A DNA stretch of 56,026 nucleotides from Nostocales cyanobacterium Centralia_MAG_434 (GTDB lineage: Bacteria > Cyanobacteriota > Cyanobacteriia > Cyanobacteriales > Nostocaceae): assembly GCA_021324415.1 (NCBI GenBank), contig JAJPJF010000348.1:1-56026 (forward strand), read 5' to 3'. The notes beneath the pieces are model-generated. The model had not been told where the DNA came from, did no database searches, and was given only the letters and a program-made list of their open reading frames with translations. Both the position numbers and the translations under genes were made by a program. This document shows, piece after piece, positions 1 through 7,794 of this stretch (the first letter of the stretch is position 1; every line of letters starts with the position of its first letter).

Positions 1-42
1 CCGTTCCTTCTGTTCTTGAGAAAGATGGTTTTTCGCTGGCAT
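1..42 (-). mobile_element. 5' end of an IS630-type transposase gene, cut by the window edge
   Basis: Reading the minus strand from an ATG at 42, the frame is open to base 1 and gives MPAKNHLSQEQKER. This resembles from memory the N-terminus of short helix-turn-helix/IS630-family transposases common in cyanobacteria. Only 14 residues are visible, so the family call rests on recall. It lies just beyond the point where the neighbouring glycosyltransferase loses homology, which fits an insertion that truncated that gene. Confidence 0.5.
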
Positions 43-86
43 ATGTAGTTGACGAAGGCTTAGTTACTTAATATTACATTATACAA

Positions 87-1118
87 TCAAGCTGCGCAGC
101 AGCTTATGTGATGTTGTGTGCCAACGACAGGTAAATTATGGGCTAATAAAGTGAGCAGTGAACCGCTTTTCATAGTTAATCCGTGGTTGAAAGGTAACAC
201 GCCAATATCGCTACCAGCTAGATACTCTGAGGCAGTCTCAGCATTCAGGTAGCCTGTAAAGTGAACCTTGTTGCTTAACTCCAATTCCCTAGCCAAAAAG
301 TGGAGTTTATCCCAATAGCGTTTTGCTTCTTCCTGGGGCAAAGCTAAACTTTCTACACCACCAATTAATAAAAGTCGTGCCTGTGGATGAGTTGTCACAA
401 CTTTTTGAAATGCTCTTAAGAGTGTTTCCAAGCCTTTCACTGGATGAAGAAAACCAAAAAAGACAATAACAACTGTGTTTAGATCCCACTGACATATTTT
501 CCGCAATTGCTGATGTGCTGCAGTTGGATCAGTAGGTGTAACCTCAACATTTGCAGCAATAGGGATACTAAAAACTCGCTGCCTGAGTTGTGGTAAACGT
601 TGGTGAATAACTTTTTCTGCTTCAGCGTTGGTTGTAATTATTGCATTGCTCAAAGTGAGTAAAAATCCATCTTCTCTATCCCACCAACCGTGATTTTGTC
701 CCCACATCTTTAACCATTCGAGAAACTGAGGCGGTATATTTTTGGGTTGCCATTCCCACCAGCCATATTCATGCACCGTTGTCACTATTGGCTTTCTATA
801 GCCAGTGCCTTTGAGAAGTAACGGTAAAAAAAAGATGGCACGCTCAAACCCATACGTTCCAGCAGCGTGTTGAATATGCAAAATGTCAACATCAGTTGAA
901 TGTATGGCTTGCATCAAAGACATCAAATCAGCAAATTGCCAATTTTTGACGACACCCTTGATATCGGAACTATTCGCCTCTTTTGCAGCTGCGTGAGTTG
1001 TGAGAACAATAGACTGGATACTCTGCTGGCTCATAGTCTCCCGCAAATGTGCAGTGTAATGAGCAACACCACAATGCTTAGGTTCATAACTGCCAGCAAT
1101 GATAGCAACGCGAATCAT
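87..1118 (-). CDS. GT4-type glycosyltransferase, 3' end apparently truncated
   Basis: Retaining GT-B glycosyltransferase that would transfer a sugar from a nucleotide donor to a surface glycan at the inner membrane. The N-terminal Rossmann half starts MIRVAIIAGSYEPKHCGVAHY and the C-terminal half begins near residue 215, with FFGFLHPVKGLETLLRAF. The protein stops at 343 residues soon after LLTLLAHNLPVVGTQHH, just after the region equivalent to the donor-binding acidic motif. The usual last 40-60 residues of the fold are missing and the final ISCCAA looks foreign. A 7-bp inverted repeat (AAGCTGC/GCAGCTT) lies at the stop and a transposase start follows, so IS insertion is the likely cause. It is the last gene of the minus-strand glycan cluster. 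Activity of the truncated product is doubtful. Confidence 0.75.
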   Translation of the reverse strand: MIRVAIIAGSYEPKHCGVAHYTAHLRETMSQQSIQSIVLTTHAAAKEANSSDIKGVVKNWQFADLMSLMQAIHSTDVDILHIQHAAGTYGFERAIFFLPLLLKGTGYRKPIVTTVHEYGWWEWQPKNIPPQFLEWLKMWGQNHGWWDREDGFLLTLSNAIITTNAEAEKVIHQRLPQLRQRVFSIPIAANVEVTPTDPTAAHQQLRKICQWDLNTVVIVFFGFLHPVKGLETLLRAFQKVVTTHPQARLLLIGGVESLALPQEEAKRYWDKLHFLARELELSNKVHFTGYLNAETASEYLAGSDIGVLPFNHGLTMKSGSLLTLLAHNLPVVGTQHHISCCAA

Positions 1119-1127
1119 AACTAACTT

Positions 1128-1171
1128 GGTGAGAATAGACGATTATTCGTTAAGGTTGGGCATAGGGCATA
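1128..1171. repeat. Dispersed intergenic repeat, copy 1
   Basis: A 44-base segment beginning GGTGAGAATAGACGATTATT and ending in GGGCATAGGGCATA. It is nearly identical to 13701-13744 and related to 22068-22108. It sits directly upstream of the start codon of the preceding glycosyltransferase gene, as copy 2 does for another. Confidence 0.65.
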
Positions 1172-1189
1172 GCGCATCGGACATGGACA

Positions 1190-2266
1190 TTAACATTGTT
1201 TTTCTTTAAGCAAACGTAGGCTGGAGGCTACGACTTCTTCTGGTGGAATATCTAGACATTCCAAATTGTAGGGACAGGTGAAAGCGTAGCATGGACTACA
1301 CGCAGTAGGACGATTCAGCAAATAGGAATGACCACTACGTGGTTGCCATTGTGACTTAAGTTCAGTTCCGGCAAACATCACAACAGTAGGTGTTTGAGTA
1401 GCATCTGCTATATGCATCGTTGAGGTATTATTAGTTAGCACTAATTCTGCATCACTAATGAGTGCTGCTAATTGAGAAAGAGTTGTTTTGCCAATTAGGT
1501 CAATGGCATATTCACCTAATATTGACAACAAAGATGCACTCTTGCTTTGGTCTTTTTCTACGCCCGTAACCACGACAGGCATTTGTGTGAGTTCTGCTAT
1601 CTGACGGGCAGCAATAGCAAAGCGCTGCGAGTCATAATTCCTTGATTGGCAACTTGTCCAGGGATTGAGTAACAAATAGGAAGTAGATTGATAATTCTCA
1701 CTCTGCATTAACAACGTTAAAGCTTCTTGTTTTGCAGCTTCTGGAATCTGGATACAGAGATTGCGATCGCCCACCTGAAAACCCGCCGCCTCAATCAATC
1801 GCAAATTTCTCTCGACTTGATGAATTTCATCAGGTGCTGCTGGTACCTCCAGTGTGAGTACACCCTGACCGCATTCTTTAGATTCTCCCAATCGTAAGGG
1901 TATATTAGCCAAATAACATAAAAAAGCAGCTGGATGAGGACTCTGACTGAAGCTTGTTAAAATGATCGCCGCATCAAACTTACCAGCTTTCAAAACCTCT
2001 ACCAATTCCCATTCCCGTGCTGGATCAAAATCTAATTTCCCTAAATCTTGCCAAAGCACCCTCCAAGTTAGAACCTCGTTCACCCAAGGTAACAATTCTG
2101 CTGCTTGTGCCCCCCCCGGACTTGCCATTAACGTCAAACGGCATTCAGGCAGATTCTCCTTAATTGCCCGTAAGACAGGACTAGTCATAATCACATCGCC
2201 AATATTATCAAGCCGCATGACTAAGATATTAACCTTTGCTCCCATCGCTAATTCGTCATAATTCAT
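1190..2266 (-). CDS. Glycosyltransferase family 9 (heptosyltransferase-type)
   Basis: A 358-residue GT-B protein of the ADP-heptose:LPS heptosyltransferase family (GT9), expected on the cytoplasmic face of the inner membrane. The N-terminal loop is RLDNIGDVIMTSPVLRAI (about residues 18-35), the GT9 acceptor-side signature. The C-terminal donor-site block is NNTSTMHIADATQTPTVVMF, corresponding to the family D/N-TG-x-x-H-x-A pattern. A cysteine-rich tail (CSPCYAFTCPYNLEC) resembles that of other cyanobacterial GT9 proteins. The start is supported by GGAGGGACT directly before the ATG. Neighbouring GmhA, GmhB and HldA-type genes make a heptose-like donor plausible, but the sugar is inferred. Confidence 0.88.
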   Translation of the reverse strand: MNYDELAMGAKVNILVMRLDNIGDVIMTSPVLRAIKENLPECRLTLMASPGGAQAAELLPWVNEVLTWRVLWQDLGKLDFDPAREWELVEVLKAGKFDAAIILTSFSQSPHPAAFLCYLANIPLRLGESKECGQGVLTLEVPAAPDEIHQVERNLRLIEAAGFQVGDRNLCIQIPEAAKQEALTLLMQSENYQSTSYLLLNPWTSCQSRNYDSQRFAIAARQIAELTQMPVVVTGVEKDQSKSASLLSILGEYAIDLIGKTTLSQLAALISDAELVLTNNTSTMHIADATQTPTVVMFAGTELKSQWQPRSGHSYLLNRPTACSPCYAFTCPYNLECLDIPPEEVVASSLRLLKEKQC

Positions 2267-2298
2267 AGTCCCTCCCTTTCTACCTCATACCCCATTCC

Positions 2299-3309
2299 CT
2301 ATTCCCCACTTCCCATTCCCAAAAACCTCTCCACAACCCCTAAAACCTCATCCACCGAAATTCCTTCCATGCAACTTTGCCAACCCTTATCCAAAGGGCA
2401 AACACCAGAATACCAACACACTTGCTCAGTAAAATTACTGGTGATTCGGTCAGGGCAATCTGGATACCCTTGCAAGTTCACATGAGGTGGTGGTTGACCA
2501 TAACGTCCATGCCACGAAGGTCCAAATAAAGTGATTGTTGGCACATTAACTGCAGCGGCAATTCGAGCAGGACCAGTATCAGCTGCCACCACTAAATCAG
2601 CAAAACTTAAAGCACTTGCCAAATCTCGCAACTTACCACGAGGAAAAATTCGTGCATTTCCACCAATTCCTTTAGCAATATTTGTTGCCTGATTAACACT
2701 AGAACCAATGGGAACAATGACAGTTCCACCCCAACGCTGCTGTAAACTCCAACCCAAATGAATAAAGTTAATTTCAGACCACTGCTTAATCGCCATCCCT
2801 GCATCAGGACACAAAAAGACAAGAGGACGGGGAAGATGGCTCAATTGCTGTTGTGCTTTGCTAAGCTCATCTGGTGTAAGGTGCAGTTGTGCAGGTTTAA
2901 TCGTATCTGGATTGATTAAACCTTCTGCTAGGAGAATTTTGACAAAGCGATCGCCTACCCTTTCATCCTCTGGAGGCTGTCGCCACAAATTGGTCACTAT
3001 CCGCGACGCACCACTGTTTTGAATAACTTTATCAATATCGTCGTAATTCGTATCTGAAACAATCAAATCAAAACGTTCACAACTCAATAAGTCAATAACT
3101 GATTGTTTTGCCTTACCAGGCTGAGCATAAATCACTCGATTGATAAGTGAATCTGTTTCTAACAATTCACCTCCTGGCGGAAAAGTTAAAATTGTGAGAT
3201 CATCTGCTAAATATGATCGCCCAAGCGCTTGTATAGCAGCCAGAGCAATCAAAATATCACCAATTCCACCCAGTAACTCTACAAATAAAATCTTACCCAT
3301 CTGCTCCAT
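2299..3309 (-). CDS. Glycosyltransferase family 9 (heptosyltransferase-type)
   Basis: A 336-residue GT9 protein, the second of five in this cluster. It opens with ILFVELLGGIGDILIALAAI, and the donor-binding block ADTGPARIAAAVNVPTITLF lies near residue 245, with Gly-Pro-Ser following. The tail carries cysteines (CPDC.. CWYSGVCPLDKGWQSCMEGI), as in its neighbours. An in-frame ATG three codons downstream is an alternative start. Only about 32 bases separate it from the downstream GT9 gene. The specific sugar and acceptor are unknown. Confidence 0.88.
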   Translation of the reverse strand: MEQMGKILFVELLGGIGDILIALAAIQALGRSYLADDLTILTFPPGGELLETDSLINRVIYAQPGKAKQSVIDLLSCERFDLIVSDTNYDDIDKVIQNSGASRIVTNLWRQPPEDERVGDRFVKILLAEGLINPDTIKPAQLHLTPDELSKAQQQLSHLPRPLVFLCPDAGMAIKQWSEINFIHLGWSLQQRWGGTVIVPIGSSVNQATNIAKGIGGNARIFPRGKLRDLASALSFADLVVAADTGPARIAAAVNVPTITLFGPSWHGRYGQPPPHVNLQGYPDCPDRITSNFTEQVCWYSGVCPLDKGWQSCMEGISVDEVLGVVERFLGMGSGE

Positions 3310-3387
3310 ATTTACTAGACATCATTTGACATCGGTCAATATTTCCTGCTTCAACCAAGGCAGTCGGCTGCAACTTGTCCACAGGCG

Positions 3388-4257
3388 TTAAGTTCGGGGC
3401 GAGCCGACCCTACTACACTTTTCATCTGGCGCATTTATTTGCAAGATTGATACACACTTATCCGCAGGCACCGCACGATTAACAATCGTTGTTGGTAATT
3501 CCTGATGATAGACACCAGAGGGAATTATTCCGCAACCACCGTAGGAGGCCATTAGTCGCAGTTGTACTAAAACATCTTCGCCGCAATGTTCTGGTGGAAG
3601 TTCTTGCCAAAATAAGTAGCCACCGATGCTGTGAAGTTTAGCAGTGTCATACATAACGCAGCCACCTACCCAAGCGACGTGGTACTTGCGCGATTGATCC
3701 GGGGTTAAATTCAGACGCTGCTGGAGATGGTAGATATTGGCAGCGTTATGTAAACGCCAGCGTTCCCATTCTGGAGTTTCAGGTTTGACAATCTCCGGTT
3801 GAACTTGTCCTTCCCAAAATTCAATTTTTTGTTCCTGTGGACGGATATCATCAATAAAGCTAAGTCCAATGACAGCACTACCAACAAAACCACAGCTTTC
3901 TTCTTTAAGAGCTGTCAGCATTTGTTCAACCACATAGGGTTCTAAAATTAAGTCATCATCAAGGAAAAGCACATAGGGAGCAGTTGCTTGCATGAGCAGA
4001 AATTGTCTTTGTTCTGCAATACCTCGTCGAGGTAAGTGTTTGTGAGTTTCTACTTGATGACCATGAGCACGAAGCACTCGTAAAACTGCTTGGACTTCAC
4101 CAGTTTCTACAGGGTTGCTGTCTTCAGTTTGGTCAGAAATAATAATACGAAAATCTTGGTAAGTCTGAGCTATCAAACTGGTGAGAGTGACAGCTAAAGC
4201 CCCTGGACGATTATAAGTGGGAATGAGAATATCAATAGTCAAGTTGCTTTGCTCCAA
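3388..4257 (-). CDS. Glycosyltransferase family 2
   Basis: Inverting GT-A glycosyltransferase of 289 residues. The N-terminal IDILIPTYNRPGALAVTLTS is the classic GT2 nucleotide-binding start, and YVLFLDDDLILEPYVVEQML holds the DDD/DXD metal-donor motif near residue 100. The frame starts at a TTG at 4257; a second TTG at 4242 is possible and no ATG is available. It overlaps the end of the upstream GT9 gene, so translation is probably coupled. The C-terminal residues (SRVGSPRT) look like read-through into non-conserved sequence. Confidence 0.85.
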   Translation of the reverse strand: MEQSNLTIDILIPTYNRPGALAVTLTSLIAQTYQDFRIIISDQTEDSNPVETGEVQAVLRVLRAHGHQVETHKHLPRRGIAEQRQFLLMQATAPYVLFLDDDLILEPYVVEQMLTALKEESCGFVGSAVIGLSFIDDIRPQEQKIEFWEGQVQPEIVKPETPEWERWRLHNAANIYHLQQRLNLTPDQSRKYHVAWVGGCVMYDTAKLHSIGGYLFWQELPPEHCGEDVLVQLRLMASYGGCGIIPSGVYHQELPTTIVNRAVPADKCVSILQINAPDEKCSRVGSPRT

Positions 4258-5386
4258 CTATCATTTCCTCTTTAGGTTGCGTACCCGACAGCAATTCACA
4301 TGCAGCATTCACCACACTCTCTGGTGTGACGAGATTTAGACATTGATGATGTCCTTCAGGGCAGATACTCTTATAACAATATTTACAGGGTACATCGTGG
4401 AACAGCACACGATGAGGTACACTCCAAGGAGTGTGCTGAGGATTAGTGAGTGCATACAAATCCACAACTGGTGTACCAACAGCAGCGGCAATGTGAACAG
4501 GACCAGTGTTGTTAGAAATCAACAGAGAAGAAAGTTTCAAAAGAGCTGCTAATTCACTCAGGTTAAGGCATCCCACAAGCGAATAAAATTTCCCACCAGA
4601 TGAGATACCTTGACTATTCTGAGTTAAATCATTCGTTTTCATCATCCTTTGTATTTGGTCCACCAGTTCTTGTTCTAATTCAGTCCCTGTGAAAATAACT
4701 TGCATACCCATATCCACAACCAAAGTTTGGGCAACTAGAGCAAATTTTTCTGGTGAATAGCGCCGTGCAGCGGCTGTTGCACCCGCATGAATCACCACTA
4801 AGGGACGCTGTTTTTCAACACCAAGTTTTCGGAGAATGCCGTCTACTATCGTTAAAGCTTTTGCTGTTACAGGTAAAGACAATCTTTCATCCTTTGTGTA
4901 GCAGCCGATTGTTGCCACCAAGTCTAATTGACGACGCACTTCATGACGAACAAAGTTTTCTGGTTCTGGGTCTTTTACCCAATCTGTTAGTAACTGATAA
5001 GGGTTTTCATGACAGTGCGCGAGTCGTAAAGGAATATCTGCCAAGTAGCATAGAAAGGCTGAAGGTAGGGGGTTTTGACTATAGACAGTGAAAATGACAG
5101 CACCATCAAAATTTAACTGCCGTAAATGTTCTACCATCTCGTATTCAGGACGGCTGTTGAGTCGCGGTGCTGTTGCTTTTAGCCAAGGTGCACCATAAAT
5201 TATGACTTCATCAATATCTGGCACGAGGGAAGCAACAGATGCACCTGCAGAGGAAGTGAGCAGAGTGATCCGACGGCGAGGATTTGAGACTTTCAGAGCA
5301 TGGATTGCTGGTGTAGTCATTAACACATCGCCAATTGTGTCCAGTCTAATGCACAGAATATTTTCAGCAGAATGCCAAGTAGCCAT
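4232..5386 (-). CDS. Glycosyltransferase family 9 (heptosyltransferase-type)
   Basis: A 384-residue GT9 protein. It has ILCIRLDTIGDVLMTTPAIH at the N-terminus and NNTGPVHIAAAVGTPVVDLY around residue 290, the family donor-binding block with its conserved His. The cysteine-containing tail CKYCYKSICPEGHHQCL resembles that of the 1190-2266 gene. Its 5' end overlaps the HldA-type kinase gene by 23 bases and its 3' end overlaps the GT2 gene by 26, consistent with one polycistronic mRNA. This direct coupling to a heptose-phosphate kinase is the best positional hint of a heptose donor. Confidence 0.88.
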   Translation of the reverse strand: MATWHSAENILCIRLDTIGDVLMTTPAIHALKVSNPRRRITLLTSSAGASVASLVPDIDEVIIYGAPWLKATAPRLNSRPEYEMVEHLRQLNFDGAVIFTVYSQNPLPSAFLCYLADIPLRLAHCHENPYQLLTDWVKDPEPENFVRHEVRRQLDLVATIGCYTKDERLSLPVTAKALTIVDGILRKLGVEKQRPLVVIHAGATAAARRYSPEKFALVAQTLVVDMGMQVIFTGTELEQELVDQIQRMMKTNDLTQNSQGISSGGKFYSLVGCLNLSELAALLKLSSLLISNNTGPVHIAAAVGTPVVDLYALTNPQHTPWSVPHRVLFHDVPCKYCYKSICPEGHHQCLNLVTPESVVNAACELLSGTQPKEEMIVGAKQLDY

Positions 5387-6431
5387 TATCTTCTACCTTT
5401 TGATGAACGAGAAATTCACGCAGTTCTGATGCAAAACAAGCAGTTGTGCCCTCTTTCTCCACAACCACAACAGCAGCAGTAGCAGCAAAATCCGCTGCCA
5501 ATGATGTTGTCGCACCAGCGGCTAAAGCAAGGGTTAGAGCACTTGTGAATGTATCTCCCGCACCGGAAGTCCGTGATTGAGTTGTAGGTTTCGTGTATGT
5601 ACGATATGGTTGAGAGTTTCTTTCAAGAATTATTCCACCTTCAGCATCGAGGGTAACAGCAGCAATTTTTGCCCCGGTAAGGTCGAGTATTTGATCTCTA
5701 TATAGTAGGATTTGCTCAACACGAGATTTAATGTTCTGCTTGCCTTCCTTACAAAGATGCGATAGAGAAGGGATATTCAGTAATTGCAACGCCTGATTGT
5801 AGTTTGGTTTAACCGCAGTGATATCAAGGTGACGGTAGGCAATAAGATTTTTAGCATCAACAACTAAGACACGATTGTGACTTGCTTGCAGTTGAGACAA
5901 GGCTTGAATAACTTTGTCGCTCAAAACTCCATAGCTATAGTCAGACACTATCACCGCATCACATTCTGGATATCTACGCTCAAGTTCTTCAATCAGAGCT
6001 TGCTCAGTGTTTTTACGAATAGTATTTGTAATACCCGAATCAAATCTTACTAGTATTTGTGAAGCCGCTTTCACCCTTTGTTTCGCCAATGTGTATCTAC
6101 CTGGTTCAACCATCAGATAGTTTGAGGAAACACCAAATTGTAAAAGTACTTGCTGTAGTAAAGAACCCTCCCAGTCATCTCCAATAACTGATAGAAAAGT
6201 CACATGACCGCCAAGACTACGGACATTAACAGCGGTATTAGCTGCTCCTCCTGGAAAATACTCTTTATGAGTTACATTCACGATTGGAGCAGGCGCTTCT
6301 GGACACATGCGATCGCTATATCCTTCTAAATAGCAATCTAAGATTGCGTCACCTATGACGATGACATTCAAATTAGCAATGGCATTTAACAACCAATCTA
6401 AGTGCGATAAGTTAAAAGTATTGTCATGCAT
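5364..6431 (-). CDS. hldA: PfkB-family sugar kinase, HldA-type (heptose 7-phosphate kinase)
   Basis: Ribokinase/PfkB-family kinase matching the kinase half of HldE/HldA, which makes D-glycero-D-manno-heptose 1,7-bisphosphate from the 7-phosphate and ATP. Visible motifs are the first PfkB signature FPGGAANTAVNVRSLGG near residue 60 and SGAGDTFTSALTLALAAG near residue 290, with the catalytic Asp in GAGD. The protein is about 355 residues and ends after the kinase domain. The nucleotidyltransferase half of bifunctional HldE (HxGH motif) is absent. I prefer the ATG at 6431, which overlaps the end of gmhB by 8 bases, over the TTG at 6449. Another PfkB substrate is possible, but the flanking GmhB and GmhA genes favour heptose. 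Confidence 0.82.
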   Translation of the reverse strand: MHDNTFNLSHLDWLLNAIANLNVIVIGDAILDCYLEGYSDRMCPEAPAPIVNVTHKEYFPGGAANTAVNVRSLGGHVTFLSVIGDDWEGSLLQQVLLQFGVSSNYLMVEPGRYTLAKQRVKAASQILVRFDSGITNTIRKNTEQALIEELERRYPECDAVIVSDYSYGVLSDKVIQALSQLQASHNRVLVVDAKNLIAYRHLDITAVKPNYNQALQLLNIPSLSHLCKEGKQNIKSRVEQILLYRDQILDLTGAKIAAVTLDAEGGIILERNSQPYRTYTKPTTQSRTSGAGDTFTSALTLALAAGATTSLAADFAATAAVVVVEKEGTTACFASELREFLVHQKVEDNGYLAFC

Positions 6432-6993
6432 AACTGATAACTGATTCAACGATTTGTGCTGCTTGTTCTAAGTCAGTCACAACGTAATCTGGAATTCGCA
6501 TGGGGGAAAAATACCATTCAGTCTCATTGCCATTGTTAATGAGAATTGTTTTACAACCAGCACTATGACCTGCTTCAACATCATTCAGGATGTCACCAAT
6601 AAACCAAGAATTTTGCAAATCAATATTATGTTTATAAGCTGCTTGCAAAATTAATCCGGGTTTGGGTTTACGACACTCACAAGTGATTGCATATTCTGGG
6701 ACTACTCCATCTGCAGAATGGGGACAGTAGTAAAAATCATCGAGTGTTACGCCTTGCTCTAATAAAAGTTGAAACAGGTAATCTTTTAGGATTGCTAAAT
6801 CAGATTCAGCAAAGTAACCTCGTGCTATACCCGATTGATTGCTAATGACAATCAATTTGTAGTCCAATGTTTGCAGTATCTTTAATCCGGCGATCGCACC
6901 TGGCGTTAATTGAATCAAATTGGGGTTCACATTGTATGGAACATCCTGAATTAGAGTTCCGTCCTTATCCAGGAATATTGCCTGATGAGTCAT
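6424..6993 (-). CDS. gmhB: D-glycero-D-manno-heptose 1,7-bisphosphate 7-phosphatase (GmhB, HAD-IIIA)
   Basis: HAD-superfamily phosphatase of about 189 residues that would remove the 7-phosphate from the bisphosphate made by the adjacent kinase. Motif I is FLDKDGT, with nucleophile and acid/base Asp near 9 and 11, and motif II is VISNQSG. The zinc-binding Cys-His-Cys-Cys set appears as CPHSADG followed by CECRKPKPG, the GmhB arrangement, and motif III/IV is in WFIGDILNDVEAG. The ATG at 6993 matches the family length better than the upstream TTG at 7005. The histidinol-phosphatase domain is a relative, but the gene context supports GmhB. Confidence 0.86.
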   Translation of the reverse strand: MTHQAIFLDKDGTLIQDVPYNVNPNLIQLTPGAIAGLKILQTLDYKLIVISNQSGIARGYFAESDLAILKDYLFQLLLEQGVTLDDFYYCPHSADGVVPEYAITCECRKPKPGLILQAAYKHNIDLQNSWFIGDILNDVEAGHSAGCKTILINNGNETEWYFSPMRIPDYVVTDLEQAAQIVESVISYA

Positions 6994-7025
6994 TGGTCGA
7001 AACAATTTGTAATTACAAATAACAA

Positions 7026-7751
7026 TTAGGGCCAGGAACTTTCAGCTAATGGCAAAACCATCATTTCAGGGATCACTGTTCCTTCTGGAGAAGACAGCAA
7101 AAATCGAATGGTTTCTGCAACATTTTTGGGGTCTTGCAATTTGCTGACATCAATATCTGGGAATCGGTCTAATAAAAATGGTGTTTGCATTCCCCCAGCA
7201 ACCAAAGCTGTCACTTTGACATTGTATGGACGTGCCTCTACATGTAGGGCATGACTAAAACCCAAAAGACCCCATTTGCTGGCATGATAAGCTGAAGCAT
7301 TCGCCCAAGCACGCTTTGCAGCAGTGGAAGAAATGTTAATAATATAACCACTGCCTTGCTTTTTCATCACAGGCAACGCGAACTTTGACAAGATAAAGGG
7401 AGCACGGAGATTAACTGCAAGAATTCGATCCCAATCTTGAATGGAAAGTTCTTCAATTGAGACGGTGACATCTGTTCCAGCATTGTTGATGAGAGCATCT
7501 AAGCGTCCATATTGAGAGACTATCTTATTAATAGCCGTTTCTGCTTGTGTTTCATCGGTAACATCCAAGACTAATGGCATGGCCTGCAAGTTTTTGGATT
7601 GAATGTCTCCAGCCACTTTTTGCGCCAACTCACCTCGGATATCTGCCACAACAATGCTGGCACCAGCTAAGGCTAAAGTGTGACTCACGGCTTCACCTAA
7701 CCCACGTCCGCCTCCTGTCACCAAAACCACCTTGTTTTTGAGTTCTGTCAT
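7026..7751 (-). CDS. SDR-family NAD(P)-dependent oxidoreductase
   Basis: Classical short-chain dehydrogenase/reductase of 241 residues. The cofactor-binding glycine motif TGGGRGLG is near residue 12, NNAG near 90, the catalytic Ser in NISSTAAK, and Tyr-x-x-x-Lys in SAYHASKWG. The length and motifs are those of 3-ketoacyl reductase-like SDRs. It is not an HldD-type extended epimerase, because it is too short and has the classical motif spacing. Lying between gmhB and the glycosyltransferase-GmhA fusion, it may modify the sugar or its carrier, but the substrate cannot be read from sequence. Confidence 0.85.
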   Translation of the reverse strand: MTELKNKVVLVTGGGRGLGEAVSHTLALAGASIVVADIRGELAQKVAGDIQSKNLQAMPLVLDVTDETQAETAINKIVSQYGRLDALINNAGTDVTVSIEELSIQDWDRILAVNLRAPFILSKFALPVMKKQGSGYIINISSTAAKRAWANASAYHASKWGLLGFSHALHVEARPYNVKVTALVAGGMQTPFLLDRFPDIDVSKLQDPKNVAETIRFLLSSPEGTVIPEMMVLPLAESSWP

Positions 7752-7794
7752 AATTATTGCCCTTGTTGTTATTAGTTATTAGCTTGATGACTGT

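Noticed and set aside
7026-7751. SDR as the missing HldD epimerase
   Set aside because: It has classical SDR length and YxxxK spacing, not the extended-SDR features of HldD.
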